Below, piece by piece: positions 1-7,895 of a stretch of 21,241 nucleotides of DNA; within the stretch, counting starts at the first letter, position 1, and each line of letters begins with the position of its first letter. The stretch spans positions 1 to 21,241 of the forward strand of contig DGIP01000221.1 in NCBI GenBank assembly GCA_002386405.1, given 5' to 3'. The position numbers and the translations under genes are program-made. The notes beneath the pieces were generated by a model. The model saw only the letters and a list, made by a program, of their open reading frames with translations. It was not told the origin of the DNA and did not search any database. The stretch comes from Stenotrophomonas maltophilia (GTDB lineage Bacteria > Pseudomonadota > Gammaproteobacteria > Xanthomonadales > Xanthomonadaceae).

Positions 1-112
1 CGCAGGGCGTGGCTCTACCCCTGGGGTGGTCGATCGGCCGGGGTTCGCGCTGCCACGCAGGGCGTGGCACTACGTGGGGTGCGGCAATCGTAGAGCCACG
101 CCCTGCGTGGCT
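1..112. repeat. Cluster of three SMAG/REP-type GTAG palindromes
   Basis: Three copies of a short palindrome with a GTAG head lie close together. One is cut by the window edge (1-18, minus orientation), one is at 52-73 (minus) and one at 90-112 (plus, GTAGAGCCACGCCCTGCGTG). The core is an imperfect inverted repeat of CCACGC and GCGTGG. The second and third copies are in opposite orientation, as in paired REPs. Short extragenic palindromes starting with GTAG are characteristic of Stenotrophomonas maltophilia (SMAG). These elements are non-coding and probably fold as RNA hairpins at transcript ends. I see no gene in 113-235 apart from the leader of the next CDS. Confidence 0.85.
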
Positions 113-235
113 GAGCACATCGCATCATTCCAAATGATGCGTTCACCGCGTAGATGTTCCAACCGTTCCGATATCCACAGCTACGCGAGACTGCTGAACT
201 GCCATGACCCGCGTGTGCGGGCAATCAGGGAGCAG

Positions 236-1090
236 ATGATGAGGAAGTTTGGATGGCTGCTGTTGGCAGCATTACCGTTCCAGGGCGCCGCCGAGGAAAG
301 GCAGGATGACCCGATTGCACGGCCTTGCTACATGTGCAATGCCAGCGAGATGTACGAACGTGCAGAGTCGCTGGGAGTTGGCGAGCACTATGTCTACAAC
401 GGTGCCAGCTGGACCAATATCCAGGGATTCAACGTTTCGGAGGTGGGTGGAAAGCTTGTTGCCACGTACTTCGCCCCACCTGCGTGGATCCGCAAGCAGT
501 ACAACGAAATGATGAAGATCTACAACAGCACGCGAGGCGAGTTTGTAGATCAATGGGGAACGATAGACCTGCAGCCTCCCGGGTCACCGCACACGCGCAG
601 CAACACCGTCATGTGGGGTCACCACGTCACCGACTTGAATCCCAGGCATCTGGAGGCCCGGGAGACGGTGCGGCGGTTGCTGACAAGAAGTACTCGCTTC
701 GCTTACCTCAATGCCGACACCGAACATGGTCGCATCCTGCGCTTCGAGTCACAGCTCAATGGTGGGGCTCCGCTTATTTCGCGCCTCAACATCCTGCATT
801 CCTACCTTGGCTTCATTGAGTTTTTCTTCAACTACGATACCCGCCGATGGGAGTACCTTGAGTCGGGAGATCGGAGTGCGCGCATGCAGGAGAAGCCGGA
901 AGATTTCCTGGCCCCGGATGGTGGTCCGCGCAATTTCTCGTACAGGGACTACTACGAGCTCCAGCCCTACTTCCTGGAACGCGCCAAGTGGGCAGGCGTA
1001 GAGGTGATTGGCCAGCTGCCGGTACGCCAGAACGTAGTGTTCGCCTGCAGCCGACGTGACGAGAAGATCCAGTGCCAGATAGGGGGGTAA
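236..1090 (+). CDS. Secreted protein of unknown function with two cysteine pairs
   Basis: I do not recognise this family. The likely start is one of two tandem ATGs at 236 and 239, behind a CAGGGAG ribosome site at 226-232. The reading frame is open further upstream but crosses SMAG repeats, so a longer start is unlikely. From 236 the product is 284 residues. It has a short signal peptide (MMRKF, then a hydrophobic stretch to about residue 19, cleavage plausible near GAA|EE). Mature Cys31 and Cys34 form a PCYMC motif, and Cys271 and Cys280 lie at the C-terminus, so one or two disulphides in the periplasm are plausible. It is rich in aromatic residues and has no membrane segment after the signal. 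Codon use is less GC-rich than in the neighbours, which suggests accessory gene content. It is monocistronic and convergent with the ABC operon. Confidence 0.75.
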   Translation: MMRKFGWLLLAALPFQGAAEERQDDPIARPCYMCNASEMYERAESLGVGEHYVYNGASWTNIQGFNVSEVGGKLVATYFAPPAWIRKQYNEMMKIYNSTRGEFVDQWGTIDLQPPGSPHTRSNTVMWGHHVTDLNPRHLEARETVRRLLTRSTRFAYLNADTEHGRILRFESQLNGGAPLISRLNILHSYLGFIEFFFNYDTRRWEYLESGDRSARMQEKPEDFLAPDGGPRNFSYRDYYELQPYFLERAKWAGVEVIGQLPVRQNVVFACSRRDEKIQCQIGG

Positions 1091-1119
1091 ACGATCACCC
1101 CATTCCTTCTTGAGCGTAG

Positions 1120-1144
1120 ACCGTGCCCCTCAGCGGGGCACGGT
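1120..1144. terminator. Hairpin between convergent genes
   Basis: A perfect 10-bp stem, ACCGTGCCCC at 1120-1129 and GGGGCACGGT at 1135-1144, closes a 5-base loop. It lies between the secreted-protein gene (ends 1090) and the last permease gene (ends 1156), where it could serve both strands. Only a weak T-rich stretch follows on the plus strand (TCGTTCT). Confidence 0.65.
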
Positions 1145-1155
1145 CGTTCTGCGCA

Positions 1156-2466
1156 TCAGGTTTCCCGCAACGCCGTGGTGATCGGCAGCCGCGCCGCACG
1201 CAGTGCCGGGAACAATCCACCCACCAGCCCGATCCCCAGCGCCCACTTCAGACCGCTCCACAGCAGCTCCGGCGAGACCTTGAACTGGAACACCACCTGG
1301 CTGAAGTTGCTGCCGATGGTGGACACGCTGTAGCCGTTGAAGATGGCCCACGCCACCAGGCCGCCAAGCAACCCGCCGATCAGCGCCAGCAGCATGGTTT
1401 CCAGCATGATCGCGGTGACCACCGGCACGCCACGGAACCCGATCGCCCGCATCGTGGCGATCTCACGCGCGCGGGTCGCCACCGCCGCATACATGGTGTT
1501 GAGCGCGCCAAACACCGCACCCACCGCCATGATCGCGCCGATCACCGTGCCCAGCACCTTGATCAGGGTGTTCAGGCCACCGCCCTGCTTGGCGTAGTAC
1601 GCGCGCGTGGTTTCCACATCCAGCTTCAGGCGCGGGTCGGCAGCAACCCCGGCTTTGAACTGGTCGAACCCGGTCTTGCCGTCGGTGCGCACGCTGATCG
1701 ACTGCCATGCGCTGCGCTGGTAGGTGTTGGCCAGCGTCTCGGCATCGGTCCACAGTTCCGAATCGTGCGCATCGCCGGAGTTGAACACCCCCACCACGGT
1801 CCACTGCTGGTTGCCCAGGGTGAGCGACTTGCCCACTTCCAACCCCCGGAACTGGCCCTGCGCGCCCTTGCCGACCACGATCTCGCGCAGGCCCGGCTTG
1901 AACTTGCGACCTTCGGTGATCTTGACCTTGTCGTGCACCGCCCACGCCATTTCACCCACACCGCGGAACTGCGCGTTGACGTCGGTGCCATCGCCCTTGG
2001 AGACCACGTTGACCACCTGCGACAGCTCCGGCGAAATCATCGGCCGACCCTGCGCATCCTTGGCCACGCCGGGCAGGGTGGACAGCAGCGGTACCTGGTC
2101 GCGGGTGATCACCGAATTGGTTTCGGCCTGCGAACCGCCGCGCAGCACGATGGCGGTGCTGTCATCGCCGGTGCTGTTGAGCGTGGCCTGGAAGCCCTGG
2201 CCCATCGCCAGCATTGCCACCAGCACGCCGACCACGCCGGCAATGCCCACCACCACTACCGACGAGGCGCCCCAACGCTGCGGCAGGCTGGCCACGCCGA
2301 TGCGGGTGGCCGCCAGCGCCAGCCGCCCGCTGCGGGTGAACAGCAGCCACAGCACCACCGCTACGGCCACCGCCAGCACGCCCGGCCAGGGCAGCATGAT
2401 CCACACCACCAGCATCACCGCCAGCAGCAGCACCGACAACAGATTGCTCAACCATTGCTTCTTCAT
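1156..2466 (-). CDS. ABC transporter permease, MacB/FtsX fold (second permease)
   Basis: Inner-membrane permease of 436 residues. The MacB/FtsX pattern is clear: a hydrophobic helix at about 69-88, a periplasmic domain of roughly 210 residues (MacB_PCD type), then three C-terminal helices. The conserved cytoplasmic segment after the first of these reads RAREIATMRAIGF, and the protein ends with the usual PALRAARLPITTALRE tail. Two extra hydrophobic helices (about 9-25 and 27-43) precede the normal first helix, which is unusual for the fold. It is the last gene of the operon. A GAGGAG ribosome site overlaps the stop of the upstream permease, 11 bases away. It probably pairs with that permease as a heterodimer driven by the ATPase at 3650-4339. 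The substrate cannot be told from the sequence; peptides, antibiotics or lipids are typical for the family. Confidence 0.9.
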   Translation of the reverse strand: MKKQWLSNLLSVLLLAVMLVVWIMLPWPGVLAVAVAVVLWLLFTRSGRLALAATRIGVASLPQRWGASSVVVVGIAGVVGVLVAMLAMGQGFQATLNSTGDDSTAIVLRGGSQAETNSVITRDQVPLLSTLPGVAKDAQGRPMISPELSQVVNVVSKGDGTDVNAQFRGVGEMAWAVHDKVKITEGRKFKPGLREIVVGKGAQGQFRGLEVGKSLTLGNQQWTVVGVFNSGDAHDSELWTDAETLANTYQRSAWQSISVRTDGKTGFDQFKAGVAADPRLKLDVETTRAYYAKQGGGLNTLIKVLGTVIGAIMAVGAVFGALNTMYAAVATRAREIATMRAIGFRGVPVVTAIMLETMLLALIGGLLGGLVAWAIFNGYSVSTIGSNFSQVVFQFKVSPELLWSGLKWALGIGLVGGLFPALRAARLPITTALRET

Positions 2467-2477
2467 GTCGGTTCTCC

Positions 2478-3635
2478 TCAGCGGCCCGCCAGGGCGTCGA
2501 CGATCTTCAGCCGCTTGGCGCGCAGCGCCGGCAGCAGGCCCACCACCACACCGATCAGCAGGATCAGGCCCACGCCCATCAGCCAGGTCTGCGTCGGCAC
2601 ATGCGGCGGCAGCAGACCCTGGGTCTTGGGCGCCAGCAGCGGCAGGATGGTCGCCGCCAGCCCCATGCCGATGGCACCGCCCAGCCCGATCAGCAGCACC
2701 GATTCGATCATCACCAGCGTGAGCACGGTGCTGTCCTTGAAGCCCAGCGTCTTCAGCGTGGCCAGTTCCGGCACGCGTTCGCGCACCGCCTGGGCCATGG
2801 TGTTGCCGGTGAGCAGCAGCAGGGTGAAGAACACCGCGCCCATGATCGAGGTGACGATCAGGCCGATGTCGGCGAACTGCTTGACGAAGGCCTGCTGGAA
2901 TGCCGATTCGGTCTGGGTCTTGGTTTCATGGTCCGAATTGGCCGAGATCGCATCGATGGCCTGGGCCACGCGCGAGGAATGGTCCGGGTTGTCCAGGGTG
3001 ACCGTGAACCAGCTCACCTGGTTCTTGATGTAGTCGTTGCTCTCGTCGAAGTACTTCCAGTTCATCATCAGCTGGCGCTCTTCGTTGGCCGCCAGGGTGC
3101 GGTCCTTGGAGCGGAAGATGCCCACCAGCTGCAGCGGCCAGTCGTTGCTGCCGCCACGCGGGAAGATGGTGGCCTGCAGCGGAATGGTGTCGCCGATCTT
3201 CCAGCCGAATTCCTTGGCCAGCGTTTCACCCACCACCGCACCGGTGCGGGTGTCCTGGAAGGCCTTGAGCTGCTCTGGCGGCAGCTGCAGTTCGCGGTAC
3301 ACATCGAAGTAGTTCGGCGCCACCGAGAAGTTGGCGAAGAAGTTCTTCGGGTCCTGGTAGATGCCGCCGAACCACATGCCCGAGGTCACATCCTTTACTC
3401 CGGGTACCTGGCGCACCTGCGCATCCAGGCGGATCGGCAGGGACTGGGTGATGGACAGGCGCGAGGCCACGATCAGCCGGTTGGCCCCTTCCACGCTGCC
3501 GCCCGAACTGAACGCCACGCGCACCGAATCGAGCATGCCAAACAGCAGGAACGCGGCCACCACCGAGAGCAGGGTCAGCAGGGTCCGCGTCTTGCTGCGG
3601 AACAACTGCGCCCATATGAGCGAGAAATACTTCAT
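2478..3635 (-). CDS. ABC transporter permease, MacB/FtsX fold (first permease)
   Basis: Inner-membrane permease of 385 residues with the four-helix MacB/FtsX layout. The N-terminus is cytoplasmic (MKYFSLIWAQLFRSKTRT), followed by helix 1 at about 18-36 and a large periplasmic domain to about 255. Three C-terminal helices follow. The cytoplasmic stretch between the second and third helices reads RERVPELATLKTLGF, the typical contact region with the ATPase. The tail is PALRAKRLKIVDAL. The start is supported by a GGAGG ribosome site upstream. It lies 14 bases after the ATPase gene and 11 bases before the second permease, so the three genes form a tight block. Two different permeases imply a heterodimeric channel. 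Mechanotransmission-type export, as in MacB, is an inference from the fold. Confidence 0.92.
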   Translation of the reverse strand: MKYFSLIWAQLFRSKTRTLLTLLSVVAAFLLFGMLDSVRVAFSSGGSVEGANRLIVASRLSITQSLPIRLDAQVRQVPGVKDVTSGMWFGGIYQDPKNFFANFSVAPNYFDVYRELQLPPEQLKAFQDTRTGAVVGETLAKEFGWKIGDTIPLQATIFPRGGSNDWPLQLVGIFRSKDRTLAANEERQLMMNWKYFDESNDYIKNQVSWFTVTLDNPDHSSRVAQAIDAISANSDHETKTQTESAFQQAFVKQFADIGLIVTSIMGAVFFTLLLLTGNTMAQAVRERVPELATLKTLGFKDSTVLTLVMIESVLLIGLGGAIGMGLAATILPLLAPKTQGLLPPHVPTQTWLMGVGLILLIGVVVGLLPALRAKRLKIVDALAGR

Positions 3636-3649
3636 CGCAGTGACCTCCG

Positions 3650-4339
3650 TCAGTGGGCCGCAGGTGCTTCGGCGAGCTCACCCTTGTCCAGGTGCACCGT
3701 ATGGGTGGCGTACTCGGCAGCCTTGGGGTCGTGGGTGACCATGATGATGGTCTTGCCGTGCTCGCGGTTGAGCTGCTGCAGCAGCAACAGGATCTCCTCG
3801 GCCGAGGCACGGTCCAGGTCGCCGGTGGGCTCATCGCAGATCAGGAACGTCGGGTCGGACACGATCGCCCGGGCAATCGCCACGCGCTGCTGCTGGCCGC
3901 CGGACAGTTCATTGGGGCGGTGGCTGCGGCGGTCGGCCAGGCCGACCAGGGTGAGTGCGATTTCGGCGTTGCGCTTACGCTGCGCCGCACCCAGGTGGGT
4001 GAGCAGCAGCGGCAGTTCCACGTTCTTCTGCGCGGTAAGCATCGGCATCAGGTTGTAGAACTGGAACACGAAGCCGACATGGTGGCTGCGCCAGGTGGAC
4101 AGCTGGCCGCCGGACATGCGGTCGATGCGCTCGCCTTCGATCTCGATCTCGCCGCCGCTGGGCGTATCCAGCCCACCGATGAGGTTGAGCAGGGTGGTCT
4201 TGCCCGAGCCGGACGGGCCCATCAGGGCGACGAAATCGCCGCGCTGGATGTCCAGGTCGATGCCGTGCAGTACCTGCACCTTCTCGGGGCCGCGCTGGTA
4301 GGTCTTGGTGATATTGCGGAGCGAAACCAGGGTGGACAT
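3650..4339 (-). CDS. ABC transporter ATPase, MacB/LolD type
   Basis: Cytoplasmic ATPase of 229 residues that would power the two adjacent permeases. All nucleotide-binding motifs are visible and intact: Walker A GPSGSGKT (41-48), Q-loop Gln93 in FVFQFYNLMP, signature LSGGQ (145-149), Walker B FLICDE (165-170) followed by PTGDLD, and the switch His203 in IIMVTHDP. These belong to the MacB/LolD family. The start at 4339 (MSTLVSLRNITKTY) is chosen because it has a GGAGA ribosome site and matches the usual family N-terminus. The frame stays open upstream to 4495, but that part reads as non-protein. The gap to the adaptor gene is 121 bases and holds two perfect palindromes. Confidence 0.95.
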   Translation of the reverse strand: MSTLVSLRNITKTYQRGPEKVQVLHGIDLDIQRGDFVALMGPSGSGKTTLLNLIGGLDTPSGGEIEIEGERIDRMSGGQLSTWRSHHVGFVFQFYNLMPMLTAQKNVELPLLLTHLGAAQRKRNAEIALTLVGLADRRSHRPNELSGGQQQRVAIARAIVSDPTFLICDEPTGDLDRASAEEILLLLQQLNREHGKTIIMVTHDPKAAEYATHTVHLDKGELAEAPAAH

Positions 4340-4386
4340 GGGTGGTTCTCCGTGATGCGTTGGAAGAAGAAGCCCTGCAGGCAGCC

Positions 4387-4447
4387 GCGCGCATGCGCGC
4401 CGGGCCGGCACGGGAATCGCACATCGTCGGCTCGCGACCAGGTCGCG
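4387..4447. other. Two perfect palindromes in the adaptor-ATPase gap
   Basis: The 121-base gap inside the efflux operon contains a 14-bp palindrome, GCGCGCATGCGCGC (4387-4400), and CGCGACC/GGTCGCG around a single base (4433-4447). Neither is followed by a T tract on the minus strand. They may lower transcription between adaptor and pump or alter mRNA stability. Chance occurrence in GC-rich DNA is possible. Confidence 0.3.
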
Positions 4448-4460
4448 GCACCGCCTTGCT

Positions 4461-5705
4461 TTACTGCGCCTGCTTTTCCACGACCGCGCTGCCATCGCGC
4501 AGTTCCGGCGGCGGGTTGCTCACCACCTGCTGGCCGGCGCTGAGGCCGGCGGTGACCTGGCGGTCGTTGTTGAGCGCAACGCCCACCGTGACCGGTACCT
4601 GCTGCACACGCTTGTCATCGCCCACCACGAACGCCACCGTCTTCTGGTCACGCTCGACCAGCGCCGCCGCCGGCACGCGAACGCCCTTGGGCGCCTCGGC
4701 CTGGGCCGGTGCGGCCGCTTCCAGGAAGCTCACCCGCACGCCCATTTCCGGCACGATGCGCGGGTCTTTCACCTTCAGCGCCACGCGTACCTTGACCGTG
4801 GCCTTGCCGCGGTCGGCGGTGGGGATGATGGCGATCACTTCGGCCGGAATCTTCCACTCCGGGTACGCATTGAGCGTGGCCTCCACCGGCATCTTCGGGT
4901 GCACGCGGCCGATGAAGGCCTCGCCCACCTCTACTTCGATCTCCAGCGAATCCATGTCCACGATGGTGCCGATACCGGTGCGGGTGAAGCCGCCACCGGC
5001 CGACAGCGGTGACACGATCTCGCCCGGCTGCGCGGCTTTGGCAGTGACCACGCCGGAGAACGGCGCGCGCACGATGTTGTTGTCCACGCCCAGGTCGGCA
5101 ATGGCCAGCGCGTCGCCGGCCACCTTGGTATTGCGCTGGGCGGTGCGCAGCTGCGCGCGCAGGCTGTCGCGCTGGGCCATCGCCAGGTCGAACTGCGAGC
5201 GCGAGACCAGCTGCTGGCCCACCAGCGTCTGCAGGCGCCCGGCTTCGGCATCGGCCTGGGCCACCTGCGCCTGCAGGCCGGCGAGCTGGCTGCGCGCCGC
5301 TTCCAGCTGCGAGGACGACAGGCTGCGCTGCGCATTGGCATCGATCGGGTCGAGGGTGGCCATGACCTGGCCTTCTTCAACCCGCATGCCTTCCTCGATC
5401 ATCACTTCGCGGACCTTGCCGGTGATCTTGGCCGATACCGTGGCCATGCGCCGGGCCACCACGTAGCCGCTGGCGTCGAGCACCGAGCTGCTGGCGGTAC
5501 CCTGCTGGATGGCCACCACCGGCGCGGTGGTCACCTCGATCGGGCGTTCGCGGCCGAACACGACCCAGGCGATACCGCCCAGGACCAGCAGCGCGACAAT
5601 GGTAAGGACGATCCACAGGCCACGGCGTGGCGACGAAGGCGGCGGGGCCGCGGCCTTCTTGCGGTCGATGCGGAGTTCCTTGAGCAGTTCAGCGGATGCG
5701 TTCAT
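4461..5705 (-). CDS. HlyD/MacA-type periplasmic adaptor of the efflux pump
   Basis: Membrane fusion protein of 414 residues, first gene of the operon. A cytoplasmic N-terminus is followed by one membrane helix at about residues 30-50 (LWIVLTIVALLVLGGIAWVV). Next comes a biotinyl-lipoyl-like half (SGYVVARRMATVSAKITGKV), an alpha-helical hairpin rich in Ala, Gln and Leu (about 120-190), and the second lipoyl half (NNIVRAPFSGVVTAK). The beta-barrel and membrane-proximal domains complete it. It should bridge the inner-membrane pump to an outer-membrane TolC-like channel, which is not encoded in the window. The start at 5705 (MNASAELLKELRI) is preferred over an in-frame ATG at 5786 because the intervening residues look non-coding. 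The ribosome site is weak. It is divergent from the two-component genes, which are its likely regulators. Confidence 0.9.
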   Translation of the reverse strand: MNASAELLKELRIDRKKAAAPPPSSPRRGLWIVLTIVALLVLGGIAWVVFGRERPIEVTTAPVVAIQQGTASSSVLDASGYVVARRMATVSAKITGKVREVMIEEGMRVEEGQVMATLDPIDANAQRSLSSSQLEAARSQLAGLQAQVAQADAEAGRLQTLVGQQLVSRSQFDLAMAQRDSLRAQLRTAQRNTKVAGDALAIADLGVDNNIVRAPFSGVVTAKAAQPGEIVSPLSAGGGFTRTGIGTIVDMDSLEIEVEVGEAFIGRVHPKMPVEATLNAYPEWKIPAEVIAIIPTADRGKATVKVRVALKVKDPRIVPEMGVRVSFLEAAAPAQAEAPKGVRVPAAALVERDQKTVAFVVGDDKRVQQVPVTVGVALNNDRQVTAGLSAGQQVVSNPPPELRDGSAVVEKQAQ

Positions 5706-5815
5706 CGTGAGTCTGGACGTGGAATCGGGCCGAGTGTGACCGCAACGAGGGTCACGGGCAAACCGGAAGGGGACCGGCTGGGGCACAGGATGCCCGCCCG
5801 GCGGGGCGGCGGGCA

Positions 5816-5829
5816 GTGACAGCTGTCAC
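5816..5829. promoter_or_regulatory. Perfect 14-bp palindrome, candidate operator
   Basis: GTGACAGCTGTCAC is an exact inverted repeat in the divergent region, 110 bases from the adaptor start and 170 bases from the kinase start. NarL-family response regulators bind inverted repeats, and one is encoded next door. Binding by that regulator is an inference. No clear promoter hexamers could be assigned nearby. Confidence 0.4.
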
Positions 5830-5879
5830 CCAAGTGGCGTGATGAGGTCCACTGGCGAGGCTGGGGCCGATTCCGGATC

Positions 5880-5964
5880 GTAGGGACACGCCACGCGTGT
5901 CTACTCTTGCCACGGGCGCCACGTAAACCCTGGCACCGCGCAGCCACGCAGGGCGTGGCTCTAC
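5880..5964. repeat. Pair of SMAG/REP-type palindromes in inverted orientation
   Basis: GTAG-GGACACGCCACGCGTGTC at 5880-5904 (plus) and a minus-orientation copy at 5942-5964 (AGCCACGCAGGGCGTGGCTC followed by TAC). They form an inverted REP pair with a 37-base spacer in the divergent intergenic region 5706-5999, just upstream of the kinase gene. Apart from these and the operator-like palindrome, I see nothing else in that region. Confidence 0.8.
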
Positions 5965-5999
5965 GGCCGTCATCCCCATAACATCGAGAGGAAACTGCC

Positions 6000-7226
6000 A
6001 TGATCGCGCCTCGCCCCTACGACCGGGAACCCACCATGCCACCCCGCTGGCTCTCCTCCCTTCTGCGACCTGCCCCGGATTCGGCCGTTGCCGACAACCT
6101 GCGCGCCGGCAAGCCGGCCTGGTCCGACGCGGTGCACCTGTTGTGGACCGGCTGGGTGTTCCTCACCCCGATGTTCGGCAGCGGCTACACCCTGACGTGG
6201 CTGTGGCTGACCCTGCTGTCCTATCCGGTGTTCCTGGCGCTGTACGCCCGCCAGTTGCTGTCGCCGCGCCGGCACGCGCCGCGTTACGCGCTGGCCATGG
6301 TGGCCATGGGCCTGGCGCTGCTGCCGTGGTATCCGTCGGGCATCAGCTATTTCATCTTCGGCTGCGTCACGCTGCGGGTGTGCCGTACCGGCAGCGCGTG
6401 GCGCTACCTCGCGCAGCTGGTGGTGCTCAACGCCGCCTTCGTGGCCATCGCGCTGTGGGTGGGTTACCACTGGCAGCTGGTGGTATGGATTCCGTCGATG
6501 GCGTTCATCATCGGCGTTGTCATCAATGTGGAAAGCACCAACAAGGATCGCGATGCGGCCCTGCAGCTGTCCCAGGATGAAGTGCGACGGCTGGCCGCCA
6601 CCGCCGAGCGCGAGCGCATCGGCCGGGACCTGCACGACCTGCTCGGTCATACGCTGTCGCTGATCACCCTGAAGCTGGAACTGTCGCGCAAGCTGTTCGA
6701 CCGCGATCCCGAGCGCGCGCGGCTGGAAGTCAGCGAAGCCGAGGCGATTGCGCGGCAGGCGCTGTCCGAGGTGCGCAGCGCCGTGACCGGCATCCGTGCC
6801 AGCGATCTCGCCGCGGAACTGGCCGCCGCGCGGCTGCTGCTGGAATGCCAGCACGTGCACCTGCACTACAGCCCGCCGCCGCCGATGCCGGTGGAGATCG
6901 AACGCGGCCTGGCGCTGGTGCTGCGCGAAGCGGCCACCAACATCGTGCGGCATGCCGACGCGCACCAGGCCTGGGTCGAGTTCAGCCAGGACGGGCGCAC
7001 CCTGGGCCTGCAGATCCGCGATGACGGGCGTGGCGATGTGCAGGCCGATGGCAACGGGCTCACCGGCATGCGCGAACGCGTGGCCGCGCTGCGCGGCACC
7101 CTGCAGGTGCACGCCCCGCGCGGGCAGGGCACCACGGTGGTGGTGCAGGTGCCGCTGCCTGCCAAGACTGCCGCGGTAGCCGCGACAACAAGTGCGACCC
7201 CCCTGACCAATGAGGCACTGCCATGA
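6000..7226 (+). CDS. Membrane sensor histidine kinase, HisKA_3 (DesK/LiaS-like)
   Basis: Sensor kinase of 408 residues. The N-terminal half has about five hydrophobic segments between residues 45 and 175 with very short loops, so sensing is probably within the membrane. The dimerisation and phosphoacceptor segment reads ERERIGRDLHDLLGHTLSLI, with His212 as the phosphorylated residue (HisKA_3 subfamily). The ATP-binding domain shows the N-box LREAATNIVRHA (Asn314), DDGRG (341-345) and GNGLTGMRER (351-360). The start at 6000 has an AGAGGA ribosome site 8-9 bases upstream. The stop overlaps the regulator start (ATGA). It probably phosphorylates that regulator and controls the divergent efflux operon. 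DesK-type membrane fluidity sensing or LiaS/BceS-like envelope stress sensing are both possible, and no desaturase gene is adjacent. Confidence 0.93.
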   Translation: MIAPRPYDREPTMPPRWLSSLLRPAPDSAVADNLRAGKPAWSDAVHLLWTGWVFLTPMFGSGYTLTWLWLTLLSYPVFLALYARQLLSPRRHAPRYALAMVAMGLALLPWYPSGISYFIFGCVTLRVCRTGSAWRYLAQLVVLNAAFVAIALWVGYHWQLVVWIPSMAFIIGVVINVESTNKDRDAALQLSQDEVRRLAATAERERIGRDLHDLLGHTLSLITLKLELSRKLFDRDPERARLEVSEAEAIARQALSEVRSAVTGIRASDLAAELAAARLLLECQHVHLHYSPPPPMPVEIERGLALVLREAATNIVRHADAHQAWVEFSQDGRTLGLQIRDDGRGDVQADGNGLTGMRERVAALRGTLQVHAPRGQGTTVVVQVPLPAKTAAVAATTSATPLTNEALP

Positions 7227-7825
7227 TCCGCATCGTATTGGCCGAAGACCAGGCGATGGTGCGCGGTGCCTTGTCGGCGCTGCTCGGGCTGGAGCCGGAT
7301 ATCGAGGTGCTTGGCGCCGCCGCCGATGGGGAGGCCGCCTGGCGGATGCTACAGCAGCTGCAGCCGGACATCCTGGTCACCGATATCGAAATGCCGGGGT
7401 TGTCAGGGCTGGAGCTGGCGCAGCGCATCGCCCGCCATGTGTTGCCGATCAAGGTGGTGATCGTCACCACCTTCGCACGCTCGGGCTTCCTGCGCCGCGC
7501 GCTGGACGCGGGCGTGTGCGGTTACCTGCTCAAGGATGCTCCGGCGGAGAAGCTGGCCGATGCCCTGCGCCAGGTGCAGCACGGTGGCCGTGCCATCGAC
7601 CCGCAACTGGCGCTGGATGCGTGGTCGCAGGCCGACCCGCTCAACGACCGCGAACGCCAGGTGCTGCGCCTGTCCGGCGACGGCCGCTCGGCCAGCGAGA
7701 TCGCCACGCAGCTGGGCCTGTCGCACGGCACGGTGCGCAACTACCTCTCCGAATGCATAGGCAAGCTGGGCGTAGCCAACCGCATAGAGGCCTACCGCCT
7801 CGCCCGGCAGAAAGGCTGGCTGTAG
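7223..7825 (+). CDS. Response regulator, NarL/DesR family
   Basis: DNA-binding regulator of 200 residues, translationally coupled to the kinase through a 4-base ATGA overlap. The receiver domain (1-120) shows the acidic pair at Glu8-Asp9, the phosphoacceptor Asp54 in LVTDIEMPG, Thr82 and Lys104 in YLLKDAP. The C-terminal LuxR-type helix-turn-helix (about 138-195) reads LNDRERQVLRL, then SASEIATQLGLSHGTVRNYL. This is the NarL/FixJ type, closest in layout to DesR and LiaR. The TAG stop codon is supplied by the GTAG head of a SMAG repeat, which means the last codons are recent in this lineage or tolerant of the insertion. Its probable targets are its own region and the divergent pump operon. Confidence 0.95.
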   Translation: MIRIVLAEDQAMVRGALSALLGLEPDIEVLGAAADGEAAWRMLQQLQPDILVTDIEMPGLSGLELAQRIARHVLPIKVVIVTTFARSGFLRRALDAGVCGYLLKDAPAEKLADALRQVQHGGRAIDPQLALDAWSQADPLNDRERQVLRLSGDGRSASEIATQLGLSHGTVRNYLSECIGKLGVANRIEAYRLARQKGWL

Positions 7826-7894
7826 AGCCACGCCCTGCGTGGCTGGGCGGTGCCTGCAACCACCCGGGTAGCACACGACCGTTGGTCGTGTGGC
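7822..7894. repeat. Two SMAG/REP-type palindromes at convergent gene ends
   Basis: GTAGAGCCACGCCCTGCGTG starts at 7822 and its GTAG provides the stop codon of the response regulator. A second GTAG-headed element at 7868-7894 has the stem CACACGACC and GGTCGTGTG around TT-containing loop bases. It ends one base before the stop codon of the minus-strand cytochrome gene. The pair fills the whole convergent space and probably serves as the 3' end structure of both transcripts. Confidence 0.8.
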
Positions 7895-7895
7895 G

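Noticed and set aside
1123..4058. Long plus-strand frames opposite the ABC permease and ATPase genes
   Set aside because: Composition is rich in His, Arg, Gln and Pro, with no domain, while the minus strand has complete ABC motifs and ribosome sites.
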